Below, one piece after another: positions 25,701-33,066 of a stretch of 64,000 bases of DNA. A program made the position numbers and the translations under genes. The notes under the pieces were generated by a model. The model was not told the origin of the DNA, made no database searches, and was given only the letters and a program-made list of their open reading frames with translations. The stretch comes from a virus, in the IMG/VR virus record IMGVR_UViG_3300040758_000214, positions 62,001-126,000 of that record. One strand, written 5' to 3'. Each line of letters opens with the position of its first letter. Position 1 is the stretch's first letter.

Positions 25701-25890
25701 TATCCAATTCTCCTTCCATTGAAAATCTATGATCCCTTATCCCAAAATCAACAATTTCAAAACCAAGTTCTTCAGCTGGAACTAATATTTGTCTAATCTT
25801 ATTTTCTAAATCCTGATATTCATCTTTTCTAATTGTAAATATATTTTTGTTTAAATTGTGCAATTTGTAAAAAGGATTTATTAAGTCCAT
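22768..25890 (-). CDS. RNA polymerase beta subunit (RpoB-type, single chain)
   Basis: 1040 residues. Conserved beta motifs are present in order: VGPGGFDREN with GRVCPVDTPDRENCG (fork loop region), NRHGNKGVISRIVP with MPRLEDGRHVDICINALGVP and SRMNIGQIFELHLG (active-site basic residues and hybrid binding), and GGQRAGEMELACLIAQDATE near the C-terminus (the clamp/switch region). Unlike phiKZ-type phages, the subunit is not split. It is shorter than bacterial beta (about 1150-1340), so lineage-specific insertions are missing. It pairs with the beta' gene at 26281. No alpha, omega or sigma gene is visible in the window, so the phage either uses a minimal enzyme or borrows factors. Confidence 0.95.
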   Translation of the reverse strand: MDLINPFYKLHNLNKNIFTIRKDEYQDLENKIRQILVPAEELGFEIVDFGIRDHRFSMEGELDRTLKKNIVIKFKKLTAEINLSMSIPKLIDGNYFYINGKRKIPLFQLFDIPVVTRGKTIKIRTNCATLTVIEFKEEPFIRVSFLNKIVPLSLLLLSYYGLDYLDQKFGLKDMEYESPNTLIEKLVYDLKGYYDTSEDYSQDDFIKELGKFSSKYDPTQKGQDMIYALDIILKCDIMSSKFFRTQSILEELIDVIQSEKIDDTNYINKRIRCFEYIVLAKVSKTIFDFCMSNRTAKSPKFNINSTQILSDCNVSDIVQFDFSINPIDELTKLSRTSLVGPGGFDRENVPKHLRDITPSMFGRVCPVDTPDRENCGVLQNLIPNTILDSNLKFTDEYLELQPISIPVSLVPFLEHDDQTRLQMASSQMRQSICLTDFDIPMIQSGCEGLYTDQTQFVRRAKQNGEVIFLDSNHMIVVYDDKTVDIFDTFYRKIYVENLDLIDSIYFKVGDKFKAGDILIESSFCKNGKINIGKNLLTAVTSYDGYNFEDGILISDRLINGKDVFTSIHFIDLSFTLSPSKVLFNLPYRTKDELEEERRTKKKIYKPLPNPKATKSKSPLNFEVLKAGTPYAILKEIPSGPMDFSSIFEEAIPLTIKKQVVGVNEVNIYANEWNKEIPEFNDWVEKKIQSQIEYEKELQKPIYDSLPKDEALQFIRDHDLDKFSHTGKYKSKNEKINGMYVEMYGVYTRSIAVGDKIGNRHGNKGVISRIVPHDKMPRLEDGRHVDICINALGVPSRMNIGQIFELHLGLALENLKKQLIQMIDSDKSQDDIKSYLITFISMIDNTKGKWYSSQFIERVPLIVTKEFIEELTIIQPPFESCTKEMLKIAMEFTGSKYEQKVYLPEFDCFTENMIACGWMYFFRMLHIAESKMTARGIGLYMKKTLQPIGGGNTKRKGILNKGLKPPGGQRAGEMELACLIAQDATENLREILTTKSDCIDKKNQWIKQMIDSDHKETKVIDGCPETVKLLHNYLTVIGIQK

Positions 25891-25938
25891 TCATGTCTCC
25901 TTTTGGTTTAGTTAAAGTATGGATTGTATGATTTTCAA

Positions 25939-26280
25939 TTAAATATGACGTTGTGAATAATTGTTACAATAAACCATTATTGCCTCATATAATGCTAATT
26001 TAAAATCTCTATTAGAAGTAGTAACAATCAATGTATGTTCTTTAGTATAATATAACTTAACATCAGTTATTTTATTTCCACAACAACAAATATTCTCACT
26101 AAAATTTATAGATAATCCGATTGAATTGATTCTTTGTATAGTGCTTTCAACTAAGATTGAGCTTCCTAAATAATTTGGAAGATATCCAAAGTTTCCCCAA
26201 GGATCACACCATCTATTTGCAGAATCCTTTATCATTCCAAAAACTTTTTCAGCAATTTCTTCATTTGTAATTTTATTCAT
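25939..26280 (-). CDS. Unknown protein between the polymerase genes (phage ABA-sandwich-like)
   Basis: 113 residues. The layout NKITNEEIAEKVFGM, PWGNFGYLPNYLGSSILVES, then DFKLALYEAIM resembles the phage ABA-sandwich domain, a small fold common in phages with no known role. Four Cys (CCCGNK and others) could bind metal. Its start touches the beta' stop, so it is translated with the polymerase. Confidence 0.5.
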   Translation of the reverse strand: MNKITNEEIAEKVFGMIKDSANRWCDPWGNFGYLPNYLGSSILVESTIQRINSIGLSINFSENICCCGNKITDVKLYYTKEHTLIVTTSNRDFKLALYEAIMVYCNNYSQRHI

Positions 26281-28980
26281 TTAAAACTCCCCTAATAATA
26301 TTTTGTCAAAAATTCCCTCATAGTTTCCAGAATTTAAAAGTCCCTTAATTATTGCAGATTTGGGATTCGAAAAAGCAATAGCAAGTAACCATGACTCATT
26401 TGTTGGAGCACTTTGGATTGAAAGGAACTTCGGTGTAACTTTATCTCTATTTTTCATTAATCTCCATTTATAATGTCCGACCCACATTAATTGCGATACA
26501 ATAGATTCAAAATGAACATGAAGTATTCCTTTGCTATTATTATAAACATCGAATAAATCAGAAACTAAATCTTCAGCAGTTTGGTCTTTTTTAAATTTAT
26601 GGAATAAATCAGACACAATTTTTAAATCACTAATTACATCTGATTGTTCCATATCAACAGATCCTTCTTTAATATTTGCTACACCTGATAAGTGGAAGGT
26701 ACGTAAGGTCAATTGTGTAGTGCACTCCCCCAAAGATTGCGCTCCAAGGATACCTATATACTTACTATCATTTAATTTATGAGTATTTCCATAACATGTT
26801 AGACAAATTTCTGGTGATGTGCAATATATTGGGCTTCTCACTTTTAACATTTGACCAACTAATTCTGAGCATTTATTTAATGTAATTAATTCTAATTTAT
26901 CATTATTTAAATAATATTTATTCACTAACATTTTTGCTTTATTTAAATTTTTAACATATACATTTAAATAATCTTTAGTTTCGCAATCCTTTAAATTTTT
27001 ATTTAATAAAAGATTAACTCCAGTGAATATTAATTTTCTTGATAAATATCCAGAAGTTCCAGTATTTAAAGCAACATCTAATAATCCTTTTCTACAACCA
27101 TAAGTTGAATTGAAGAATTCTTCTTCTGTTAATCCATCAAGTAAATTATTTTTAATTGCTTTAGGATATATTTCTCCATTAAAATTAGATACATATCCTC
27201 TGGTTAAAATCATTTGTTTTGCCTGATCCCAATTTCCACGAGCTCCTGAGTCAATTAAGTACGAATACTCAAAATTTTCTCTTAATGAATTTTCAATTTC
27301 AGGACTTGATAATTTATTAATTTGAGTCATTATATCATTAGACTCATAAATTGAATCTTTCAATTCTTGAACATTTGGAATTTCACAATGATTTAGAGAA
27401 ATAGTAGGAGCAAAAATTGTTGCATATTTGAATCCAACTTCTTTAATTTTATCTAGAGTTTGAACTGTTATATTTTCTGGCCAATTATTTTTAATACCAT
27501 TTAATATTTTTATCAGATTCTTTTTTATAACTATTTCATTTATTACCGGAAAATCTTCTGGCAAACATTCATTAAAGATTTTCATTCCTTCTGTAATTTC
27601 AATTCCTTTATATACAACTTTATTTAATAATGATGAAATTTTATTAGATGTAAGTGCATATAATCCCAATATTATATCTTGAGAAGGAACTGTAGCTAAA
27701 CTTTCATTTGCAGGACTTGTTAAATTTTTAGTAACTATTAATTTATCTAATGTTTCTTGTTTTGTCTTTTCTGTGATGGGAATATACACAGCCATCTGGT
27801 CTCCATCAAAATCTGCATTGAATCCTGAGCAAACTAATGGATGAATTTTAATAACATTATCTAATGAAGTTTTAATTTTAAATCCACAAATACTAAGTCT
27901 ATGAAGAGATGGTTGTCTATTTAACAAACATACTTCACCTTTAACAATTTCAGAGATATCATTGAATAAATCTGGTTTTTTCAATTCGATACAATTATCT
28001 ATAAAATCAATTGCATCATTTAATAATTTAAATTTACTATGTTCTATTAATCTTTTTGCTAATGGTAATTTGAATAACTCTAAAACCATAACATATGGAA
28101 GAACACATTCATCTAAATTTAATTTTGGATCAGGAATAATAACTGCTCTTCCTGAGAAATCAATTCTTTTACCTAATATATTTCCTCTTATTAATCCTTC
28201 TTTTTTACTAAGTTTTGTAACTATATGCGCATATAATTCATTTACATCTTTTTGTAATTGCCTAAAATATTGATAATAGAATTGTTTACTATGTTCTATA
28301 TCTACAATTGTATTTTGCATTGTTTCTTTTTTTGTTAAAATTTGCATATAATATCTATTTATTTCATCTACAATTTGATTATTCTTTTCAGATCCTTTTG
28401 CAGCTGGTCTTAAATCAGGTGGTAAAACTATAATATTTCTTATTAATAATGTATCAATATTATCTCTAATTAATTTCCATGCAGGAATATCATCTGCTAA
28501 TGCTATTGAAATTCCATTAACCATTTCATAAATTGCTTCAGTTCTTTCCCATATTCTACATCCTGCTTTTACATTTTCTAATTCCTTTACTACAACATAA
28601 TCATCTCCATCTTTATATAAAATACTTTTTTCATCTTTTAATAATAAGTCTATAGAATTCATTAAAGATGAGCCACCTAAAGTGGTAAGTAAATCATAAA
28701 ATACTGGATTCATAACTTTAATTGGAATTACAATTTTGGCAAATCTTCTTCTTCTTTCATAACTATTTACAATATCAACTTGACATACATTACATGCTCC
28801 ACCATCTGCTCTAGATATACCAAAGTAAGTTCCACACTGACAAGTATAGTTTCTTAATGGTCCAAAAATCTGTTCAGAAAATAAACCATTAGGATGATAA
28901 TTCTTTTTGTCCATCATTTTAATGGATGAAACTTCCTTTAAATTTTCACAGAAAGCATTGATGTTTAGAAGAGTTGGCAT
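26281..28980 (-). CDS. RNA polymerase beta' subunit (RpoC-type, single chain)
   Basis: 899 residues. An N-terminal zinc site is visible (TCQCG with CNVCQ near residue 60-80). The catalytic loop NADFDGDQMAVYIPIT, with the three magnesium-binding Asp, follows a lid/rudder region (RGNILGKRIDFSGRAVI). The bridge-helix/funnel part reads SGARGNWDQAKQMIL and YGCRKGLLDVALNTGTSGYL. The trigger-loop region reads ILGAQSLGECTTQLTLRTF. The C-terminus is shorter than in bacteria. The single-chain form is closer to cellular RNA polymerase than to the split nuclear-type jumbo-phage enzymes. Confidence 0.95.
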   Translation of the reverse strand: MPTLLNINAFCENLKEVSSIKMMDKKNYHPNGLFSEQIFGPLRNYTCQCGTYFGISRADGGACNVCQVDIVNSYERRRRFAKIVIPIKVMNPVFYDLLTTLGGSSLMNSIDLLLKDEKSILYKDGDDYVVVKELENVKAGCRIWERTEAIYEMVNGISIALADDIPAWKLIRDNIDTLLIRNIIVLPPDLRPAAKGSEKNNQIVDEINRYYMQILTKKETMQNTIVDIEHSKQFYYQYFRQLQKDVNELYAHIVTKLSKKEGLIRGNILGKRIDFSGRAVIIPDPKLNLDECVLPYVMVLELFKLPLAKRLIEHSKFKLLNDAIDFIDNCIELKKPDLFNDISEIVKGEVCLLNRQPSLHRLSICGFKIKTSLDNVIKIHPLVCSGFNADFDGDQMAVYIPITEKTKQETLDKLIVTKNLTSPANESLATVPSQDIILGLYALTSNKISSLLNKVVYKGIEITEGMKIFNECLPEDFPVINEIVIKKNLIKILNGIKNNWPENITVQTLDKIKEVGFKYATIFAPTISLNHCEIPNVQELKDSIYESNDIMTQINKLSSPEIENSLRENFEYSYLIDSGARGNWDQAKQMILTRGYVSNFNGEIYPKAIKNNLLDGLTEEEFFNSTYGCRKGLLDVALNTGTSGYLSRKLIFTGVNLLLNKNLKDCETKDYLNVYVKNLNKAKMLVNKYYLNNDKLELITLNKCSELVGQMLKVRSPIYCTSPEICLTCYGNTHKLNDSKYIGILGAQSLGECTTQLTLRTFHLSGVANIKEGSVDMEQSDVISDLKIVSDLFHKFKKDQTAEDLVSDLFDVYNNSKGILHVHFESIVSQLMWVGHYKWRLMKNRDKVTPKFLSIQSAPTNESWLLAIAFSNPKSAIIKGLLNSGNYEGIFDKILLGEF

Positions 28981-29008
28981 CTCTTAGCTCCTTTATTTAA
29001 TTTTATTA

Positions 29009-29239
29009 TTAAAAATTTTCGATTATATATGTAGCTAATGCATTGAAGTGTTCTTTTACAATTTGTGCTGTGATTTTATGTATCTCGGGAATAATTTCTT
29101 GAACTATTTCTTTTACTTCATCTCTTGTTAAAATTTCTCCTTTTTCTTCAAGAGCTATATTTATTTTACTTTCAATTTCAGAATCTAATAATTCATAAAA
29201 TGAATTTTTTGATTCTATTAATCCTTTATTTTTTTTCAT
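29009..29239 (-). CDS. Unknown small helical protein, 76 aa
   Basis: I choose the ATG at 29239 (MKKNKGLIESKNSFYELLDS) because an AAAGGAG site lies six bases before it; the ATG at 29266 would add nine residues inside the previous gene. The protein is helical and acidic with no motif. It lies directly before the beta' gene. Confidence 0.5.
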   Translation of the reverse strand: MKKNKGLIESKNSFYELLDSEIESKINIALEEKGEILTRDEVKEIVQEIIPEIHKITAQIVKEHFNALATYIIENF

Positions 29240-29408
29240 CAGAAACTCCTTTAACCTGCTTTTCAATTAATTTTTTTGTACGAATCGAAAAAACATCTAC
29301 CATCATTCCGAAAGACTTATTCACAAACTTTTTTAAACTATCAGAAATATCATCAATTAATTCATGAGCTGTTGTTTCTAATTTACTTTTTTCTTTATTA
29401 TCAGGCAT
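29226..29408 (-). CDS. Unknown small helical protein, 60 aa
   Basis: A charged helical protein (MPDNKEKSKLETTAHELIDD) with a hydrophobic patch FGMMVDVFSIRTKKL. It overlaps the E2-like gene by 8 bases and the next gene by 14. No motif is recognised. Confidence 0.45.
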   Translation of the reverse strand: MPDNKEKSKLETTAHELIDDISDSLKKFVNKSFGMMVDVFSIRTKKLIEKQVKGVSDEKK

Positions 29409-29904
29409 ATATCAATTTCTCCTTTTCTACATCATTTTCATCATAACCATTTATGTTCCAAATAAATCTTTTATTATTTTTTTGTTTTTCTTTATGAATT
29501 CTAAAACTAAAATTTTTTGGATCTGATATATTAATAAATTCAAAACAATTCCAATATGATTTATAAAAGGTATTATAATTATAAGTTAAGAATTGATGTT
29601 CTATTATTTCTAAATCAGAATCTATTTCAAATAAATTTTGTTTAAAGAATTCTTGTATACAAAATATATTGGTAACTGGATTTTTATTTGGGTGAGGATT
29701 TTTAAACATTATAGATTCCAAATATCCATTTTTTAATTTTATCTCATATTTATTAATAATGAATTTATAAGGTATTTTTATTATTTCATATTTTTTTTCA
29801 TTCTTAATTAATATTTTAGGAATAATGAAACAATTAACTTTTATATGAATGATATTGATCTTATTTTCAACACTTGCTTTAATCAATTCTATTTTGTTTA
29901 GCAT
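29401..29904 (-). CDS. Possible second E2-like (UBC-fold) protein
   Basis: 167 residues. The segment IPYKFIINKYEIKL, then MFKNPHPNKNPVTNIFCIQ, resembles the core of E2 ubiquitin-conjugating proteins, where HPN precedes a catalytic Cys in a (I)CL context. The Cys in NIFCIQ would be the thioester residue. It is followed by predicted helices, as in a UBC fold. The gene lies 14 bases after a ThiF/E1-like gene, the usual arrangement for an E1-E2 pair. Similarity is by eye and weak; an unrelated alpha/beta protein is possible. Confidence 0.4.
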   Translation of the reverse strand: MLNKIELIKASVENKINIIHIKVNCFIIPKILIKNEKKYEIIKIPYKFIINKYEIKLKNGYLESIMFKNPHPNKNPVTNIFCIQEFFKQNLFEIDSDLEIIEHQFLTYNYNTFYKSYWNCFEFINISDPKNFSFRIHKEKQKNNKRFIWNINGYDENDVEKEKLIYA

Positions 29905-29918
29905 AAGTATATGTCTCC

Positions 29919-30791
29919 TTATGCCGAAATAGTTTGAGTAATAATTTTTACTAAATATTTATTCTGTCTTGCTAAAGGCATACAAACTCTATAAGTCATA
30001 TTTTTATCTATTAACATTGATAAAATCTGTTCTCTAACATCATCAACATCTTTTAATTGTGTCATTCTTATTTCTTTTATATTTTCTTTTTTTTCATCTT
30101 TTAGAGAAAATAATATTGGAAACTTTTTATTTCTTTCTATAATATCGGATACATGAAGATCTAAATCTTCTAATATTTCATCACTATCATGACTTTCAAA
30201 TATAACATTGACTCCATCATTATAATTTTTAAATTCATAAAAGTCAGATTTTGTTAAATCTAAATCAATTGAATATAATTTTTTTAAATCTACTAATTCT
30301 TTAATCATTCCACTTTCAAAATATTGAGTAGCCATTAATGCAGCCATTTCAATTTTAGATTTACTAAGTTCTACAGAATATCTTGTATTTACTAATGGCT
30401 TATATGTAATATTTTTTCTACAATCTAAAACTAAAAAATCCGAATATTGAAAATACATTTTAACATCAACTCTATTATTTCTATTATTAAAATTATCAGT
30501 GCAATCTATAATTAAATCAATATTATTCGGGATTATAGTATGATCTATAAAATTTGTTTTAGAAACAATAACTTTAATATCTTTATAATCTCTAAGTATT
30601 TTATTTCTAATTGGATAAACTTTTCCTTGCCCGATATCATTTTGATTATATAATGAATTAATCAAATTTTTCTCATTGACAATATCTGAATCATATAATA
30701 ATAATTCTTTAACACAACCAGATTTAGCTAAATGATATGAAAAGAAACTCCCCAACGATCCAACTCCAGCAATTAAAATCCTATTAAACAT
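29919..30791 (-). CDS. E1/ThiF-like adenylyltransferase (second copy)
   Basis: 290 residues. The Rossmann start RILIAGVGSLGSFFSYHLAK gives the GxGxxG nucleotide loop (residues 9-14). Downstream are LLLYDSDIVNEKNLINSLY and LIIDCTDNFNNRNNR, typical of ThiF/MoeB/E1 proteins that adenylate the C-terminal Gly of ubiquitin-like proteins. No CxxC zinc ribbon of MoeB is visible. C-terminal residues (190-290) are unfamiliar. It is distinct from the E1 at 32377 and adjacent to the possible E2 at 29401. Confidence 0.8.
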   Translation of the reverse strand: MFNRILIAGVGSLGSFFSYHLAKSGCVKELLLYDSDIVNEKNLINSLYNQNDIGQGKVYPIRNKILRDYKDIKVIVSKTNFIDHTIIPNNIDLIIDCTDNFNNRNNRVDVKMYFQYSDFLVLDCRKNITYKPLVNTRYSVELSKSKIEMAALMATQYFESGMIKELVDLKKLYSIDLDLTKSDFYEFKNYNDGVNVIFESHDSDEILEDLDLHVSDIIERNKKFPILFSLKDEKKENIKEIRMTQLKDVDDVREQILSMLIDKNMTYRVCMPLARQNKYLVKIITQTISA

Positions 30792-30801
30792 AATACTCCT
30801 T

Positions 30802-31035
30802 CTACTGCTTGAAATTCTCCATCCGTTCTACAATATCATTAATTTCGCCTTGTAAAAACTTAACTTCTGACAAACTAAGTCTTCCTAGTTTTAAAAATTT
30901 TCCGTCATTTGATATTCTTGTCAATTGTAATTTAGGGGCTCCACCCTTATAAGAATAAACTTCACCTTTAATATTAACATCATCTTCTAAAGGTTTAATT
31001 TCAAATAATAATTTGTCATCTTCTTGATTATACAT
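30802..31035 (-). CDS. Small PC4-like (ssDNA/transcription coactivator-type) protein
   Basis: 77 residues. The centre reads VYSYKGGAPKLQLTRI and then KLGRLSLSEVKFLQGEI: strands carrying YKG and a long C-terminal helix, as in the PC4/YdbC fold that binds single-stranded DNA or RNA as a dimer. The adjacent RNA polymerase genes make a transcription role plausible. The match is by pattern only. Confidence 0.45.
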   Translation of the reverse strand: MYNQEDDKLLFEIKPLEDDVNIKGEVYSYKGGAPKLQLTRISNDGKFLKLGRLSLSEVKFLQGEINDIVERMENFKQ

Positions 31036-31054
31036 TTATATCTCCTATGTTTAA

Positions 31055-31086
31055 TGAAAAGGGATATTTTTACATATCCCTTTTCA
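31055..31086 (-). terminator. Hairpin terminator
   Basis: A perfect 13-bp inverted repeat (TGAAAAGGGATAT / ATATCCCTTTTCA, 6-base loop) 20 bases downstream of the stop of the gene at 31106. The minus-strand 3' side ends in CCCTTTTCATT. It may end or attenuate the Ubl-cassette transcript before the PC4-like gene. Confidence 0.65.
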
Positions 31087-31105
31087 ATTTTATTAAACAA
31101 CTTTA

Positions 31106-31567
31106 TTATTCGGAATAGATATCTATATGATCAGGCATGTATTCACTTTTGAATTGAAAATATTTTGCTGCTACTTTTATGGGATAACTCTTTGGAACAT
31201 CTATTTTTATTCCAGATTTATCATTTTTCTTTGCTGGACAAAATAATAAATTATTTTGAATGGCTTCTTGTGCAGCTCTTTCTAATTTTTCAGAATCTGA
31301 AATAATAATTTTTTCAATCCAAAATTCAACATTCCTATCAGGGATTATTTCATATGAATTTTCTCCGCTCATTAAAGCTTTCATTGCTCTTCCAAAAGCA
31401 ATATTTCTAGATTTCTTTCTAATATGATTATCTAGAATTGAACAGATAGAAATTCCCCTTGCAATTAATTTTCTATCTGCATCTTCAATTTCACATACTG
31501 TAAATGCATTATTTAGTATGTCAGTTTTTTTATATGAATATCTTATTCTTAGATTACTCACGTCCAT
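31106..31567 (-). CDS. Unknown protein of the Ubl cassette, 153 aa
   Basis: An alpha/beta protein. The stretch GISICSILDNHIRKKSRNIAFGRAMKALMSGE, a strand and an Arg/Lys-rich helix, recurs in small phage proteins as I recall, but I know of no name. It lies directly downstream of the SAP-Ubl gene. It could be a target, adaptor or nucleic-acid-binding partner. Confidence 0.55.
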   Translation of the reverse strand: MDVSNLRIRYSYKKTDILNNAFTVCEIEDADRKLIARGISICSILDNHIRKKSRNIAFGRAMKALMSGENSYEIIPDRNVEFWIEKIIISDSEKLERAAQEAIQNNLLFCPAKKNDKSGIKIDVPKSYPIKVAAKYFQFKSEYMPDHIDIYSE

Positions 31568-31592
31568 ATCTATCTCCAGACTATGTTTTTTA

Positions 31593-31622
31593 GGGATGCA
31601 TTACTTTAATATAATGCATCCC
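31593..31622 (-). terminator. Hairpin downstream of the SAP-Ubl gene
   Basis: A perfect 11-bp stem (GGGATGCATTA / TAATGCATCCC) with an 8-base loop, 17 bases after the stop at 31639. The minus-strand 3' side is A-rich (TAAAAAACA), so it is not a classical terminator; RNA processing or transcript stabilisation are alternatives. Confidence 0.45.
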
Positions 31623-31638
31623 TTCCAATTAATAAAAA

Positions 31639-32283
31639 TTACCCTTTACGGCCACTAGTTTTCAGATATTCAAGATTATCATTTTCCTGAATAACATAAT
31701 TCAATCCTACTTCTTTTCCACACGCAAGGGCACGAGGAATATTGCTACCAATATTCAGAACTTCCTTAAGAAACTCTGCAACCTGTCCAACAGTTTTTCC
31801 GATTACATTAAAATTCCCAGAGGAAGCTCCACAAGAAACATGAATAGTGGATTTAATTCTATCGGATGAAGAATTAGGATTAACAACAGTATTCTTCATT
31901 GTTATTTCCATCGTAGAAATACCACCAATTGACGGACCAGTAACTGTGGATCTTACAGGAGCACTAGCCACACCAATCTTAGAAAGAATAGCTGCAACTA
32001 ATTCATCCTTAGGTTTTTTACTCATTCCAGAAATACTAAGTTCCTGACAAATTTCACGAAGATCAGAATTGGTCAACTCTAGAAGACCTTCTTTTGTATA
32101 ACGAGGAGCTGTAGCAGAAGAAGTCTGATTGTTGGCGGTTGAACCAGCCTTGGATAAAATTGCTTCCATGATAACATCTTTACGTGCTTTACTCATTCCA
32201 GTGATACCAAGACTCTGGCAAATTTCACGAAGCTCACCATTGGTTTTTTCAACTAATTCGCCATAATTATAAGTTCTTGCCAT
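31639..32283 (-). CDS. SAP-like repeats fused to a ubiquitin-like domain (PRTRC-C-type)
   Basis: 214 residues. Two SAP/Rho-N-like helical repeats (about residues 8-34 and 68-95) share ELREICQSLGITGMSK / DLREICQELSISGMSK and would bind DNA or RNA. After a linker, residues 143-214 form a beta-grasp, ubiquitin-like domain: NVIGKTVGQVAEFLKEVL, NYVIQENDNLEYL, ending in SGRKG. Chain-terminal G-x-KG is the end of PRTRC-system protein C, and the last Gly is what an E1 would activate. E1, JAMM peptidase and E2 genes lie immediately upstream. A modifier with its own nucleic-acid-binding head is unusual. The fold call is by pattern, but the operon strongly supports it. Confidence 0.7.
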   Translation of the reverse strand: MARTYNYGELVEKTNGELREICQSLGITGMSKARKDVIMEAILSKAGSTANNQTSSATAPRYTKEGLLELTNSDLREICQELSISGMSKKPKDELVAAILSKIGVASAPVRSTVTGPSIGGISTMEITMKNTVVNPNSSSDRIKSTIHVSCGASSGNFNVIGKTVGQVAEFLKEVLNIGSNIPRALACGKEVGLNYVIQENDNLEYLKTSGRKG

Positions 32284-32376
32284 TTGTAATTCTCCTATTC
32301 ATTTTTTGGTTTTTACTACAATTAAAGTTATCCTTGTATAGAAAGGATTCTTAATTTAAAATTGTATAATTTGGTC

Positions 32377-33066
32377 TTACTTTTTCAATTCTCTAGACTT
32401 TGAATCTACTTTCATTGTTGTAATGTCAAAATATGCTTCTGAGTTTTTATAATTTTCCTGCAATACATTATAAAACGCACAGCACATTAGTGTTGCCGCA
32501 GCTAAATTGGTAAAATATAATTGAGGTTCACCAGCTGCAGATAATTCTTGGCAACTCATTTCATCTGGTGATTTATCATCAGGTTCATCAATTTCTGGAT
32601 GATAATCAGTCAAACTTGGCGTTAAATCTTCACCTCCTTTTCTTACATATATTTGAACATTACCATCTACATAATCATTCCCCCCGGAGATTAATGTAAT
32701 GTTGTTCAAACTTTTTGAATAATCTGATACAAGTTTTCTAGTTTTATGATTATCAACCGCTAAAAATACAGTATCACCATCTTCAATCAAAGTATCAATT
32801 ACATCTTTATTTACATAAAATGGAAATGATTTAAATTCAATATTATTAAATTTAGATTGAAGTTCAAATGATTTCACTTGTGCCTTATTTCCCATATTGG
32901 AAAAATCTTGTCTTTCAAAATTTTTGGTTTCATATTCATCACCATCAATTAAAGTCACATTTGCTTTGGTATTTGAATAATTAATAAACCTTGAAATTTT
33001 TTCTGATAAAATAGATCCAATTCCTCCTAATCCAATAATTTTAATCGTATGGCCAGAGTGGTACAC
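32377..33066 (-). CDS. E1/ThiF-like activating enzyme (PRTRC-ThiF type)
   Basis: 229 residues. IKIIGLGGIGSILSEKI gives the nucleotide-binding loop (residues 12-17). VTLIDGDEYETKNFERQDF contains the DGD..E..N..RQ signature in which Asp, Asn, Arg and Gln bind ATP. Then follow NKAQVKSFELQ and VFLAVDNHKTRK. A Cys in DEMSCQEL (about residue 173) before a helix is a candidate thioester Cys. It would adenylate the SAP-Ubl C-terminus, whose gene lies just downstream. It overlaps the JAMM gene by 26 bases, so translation is coupled. Confidence 0.85.
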   Translation of the reverse strand: MYHSGHTIKIIGLGGIGSILSEKISRFINYSNTKANVTLIDGDEYETKNFERQDFSNMGNKAQVKSFELQSKFNNIEFKSFPFYVNKDVIDTLIEDGDTVFLAVDNHKTRKLVSDYSKSLNNITLISGGNDYVDGNVQIYVRKGGEDLTPSLTDYHPEIDEPDDKSPDEMSCQELSAAGEPQLYFTNLAAATLMCCAFYNVLQENYKNSEAYFDITTMKVDSKSRELKK

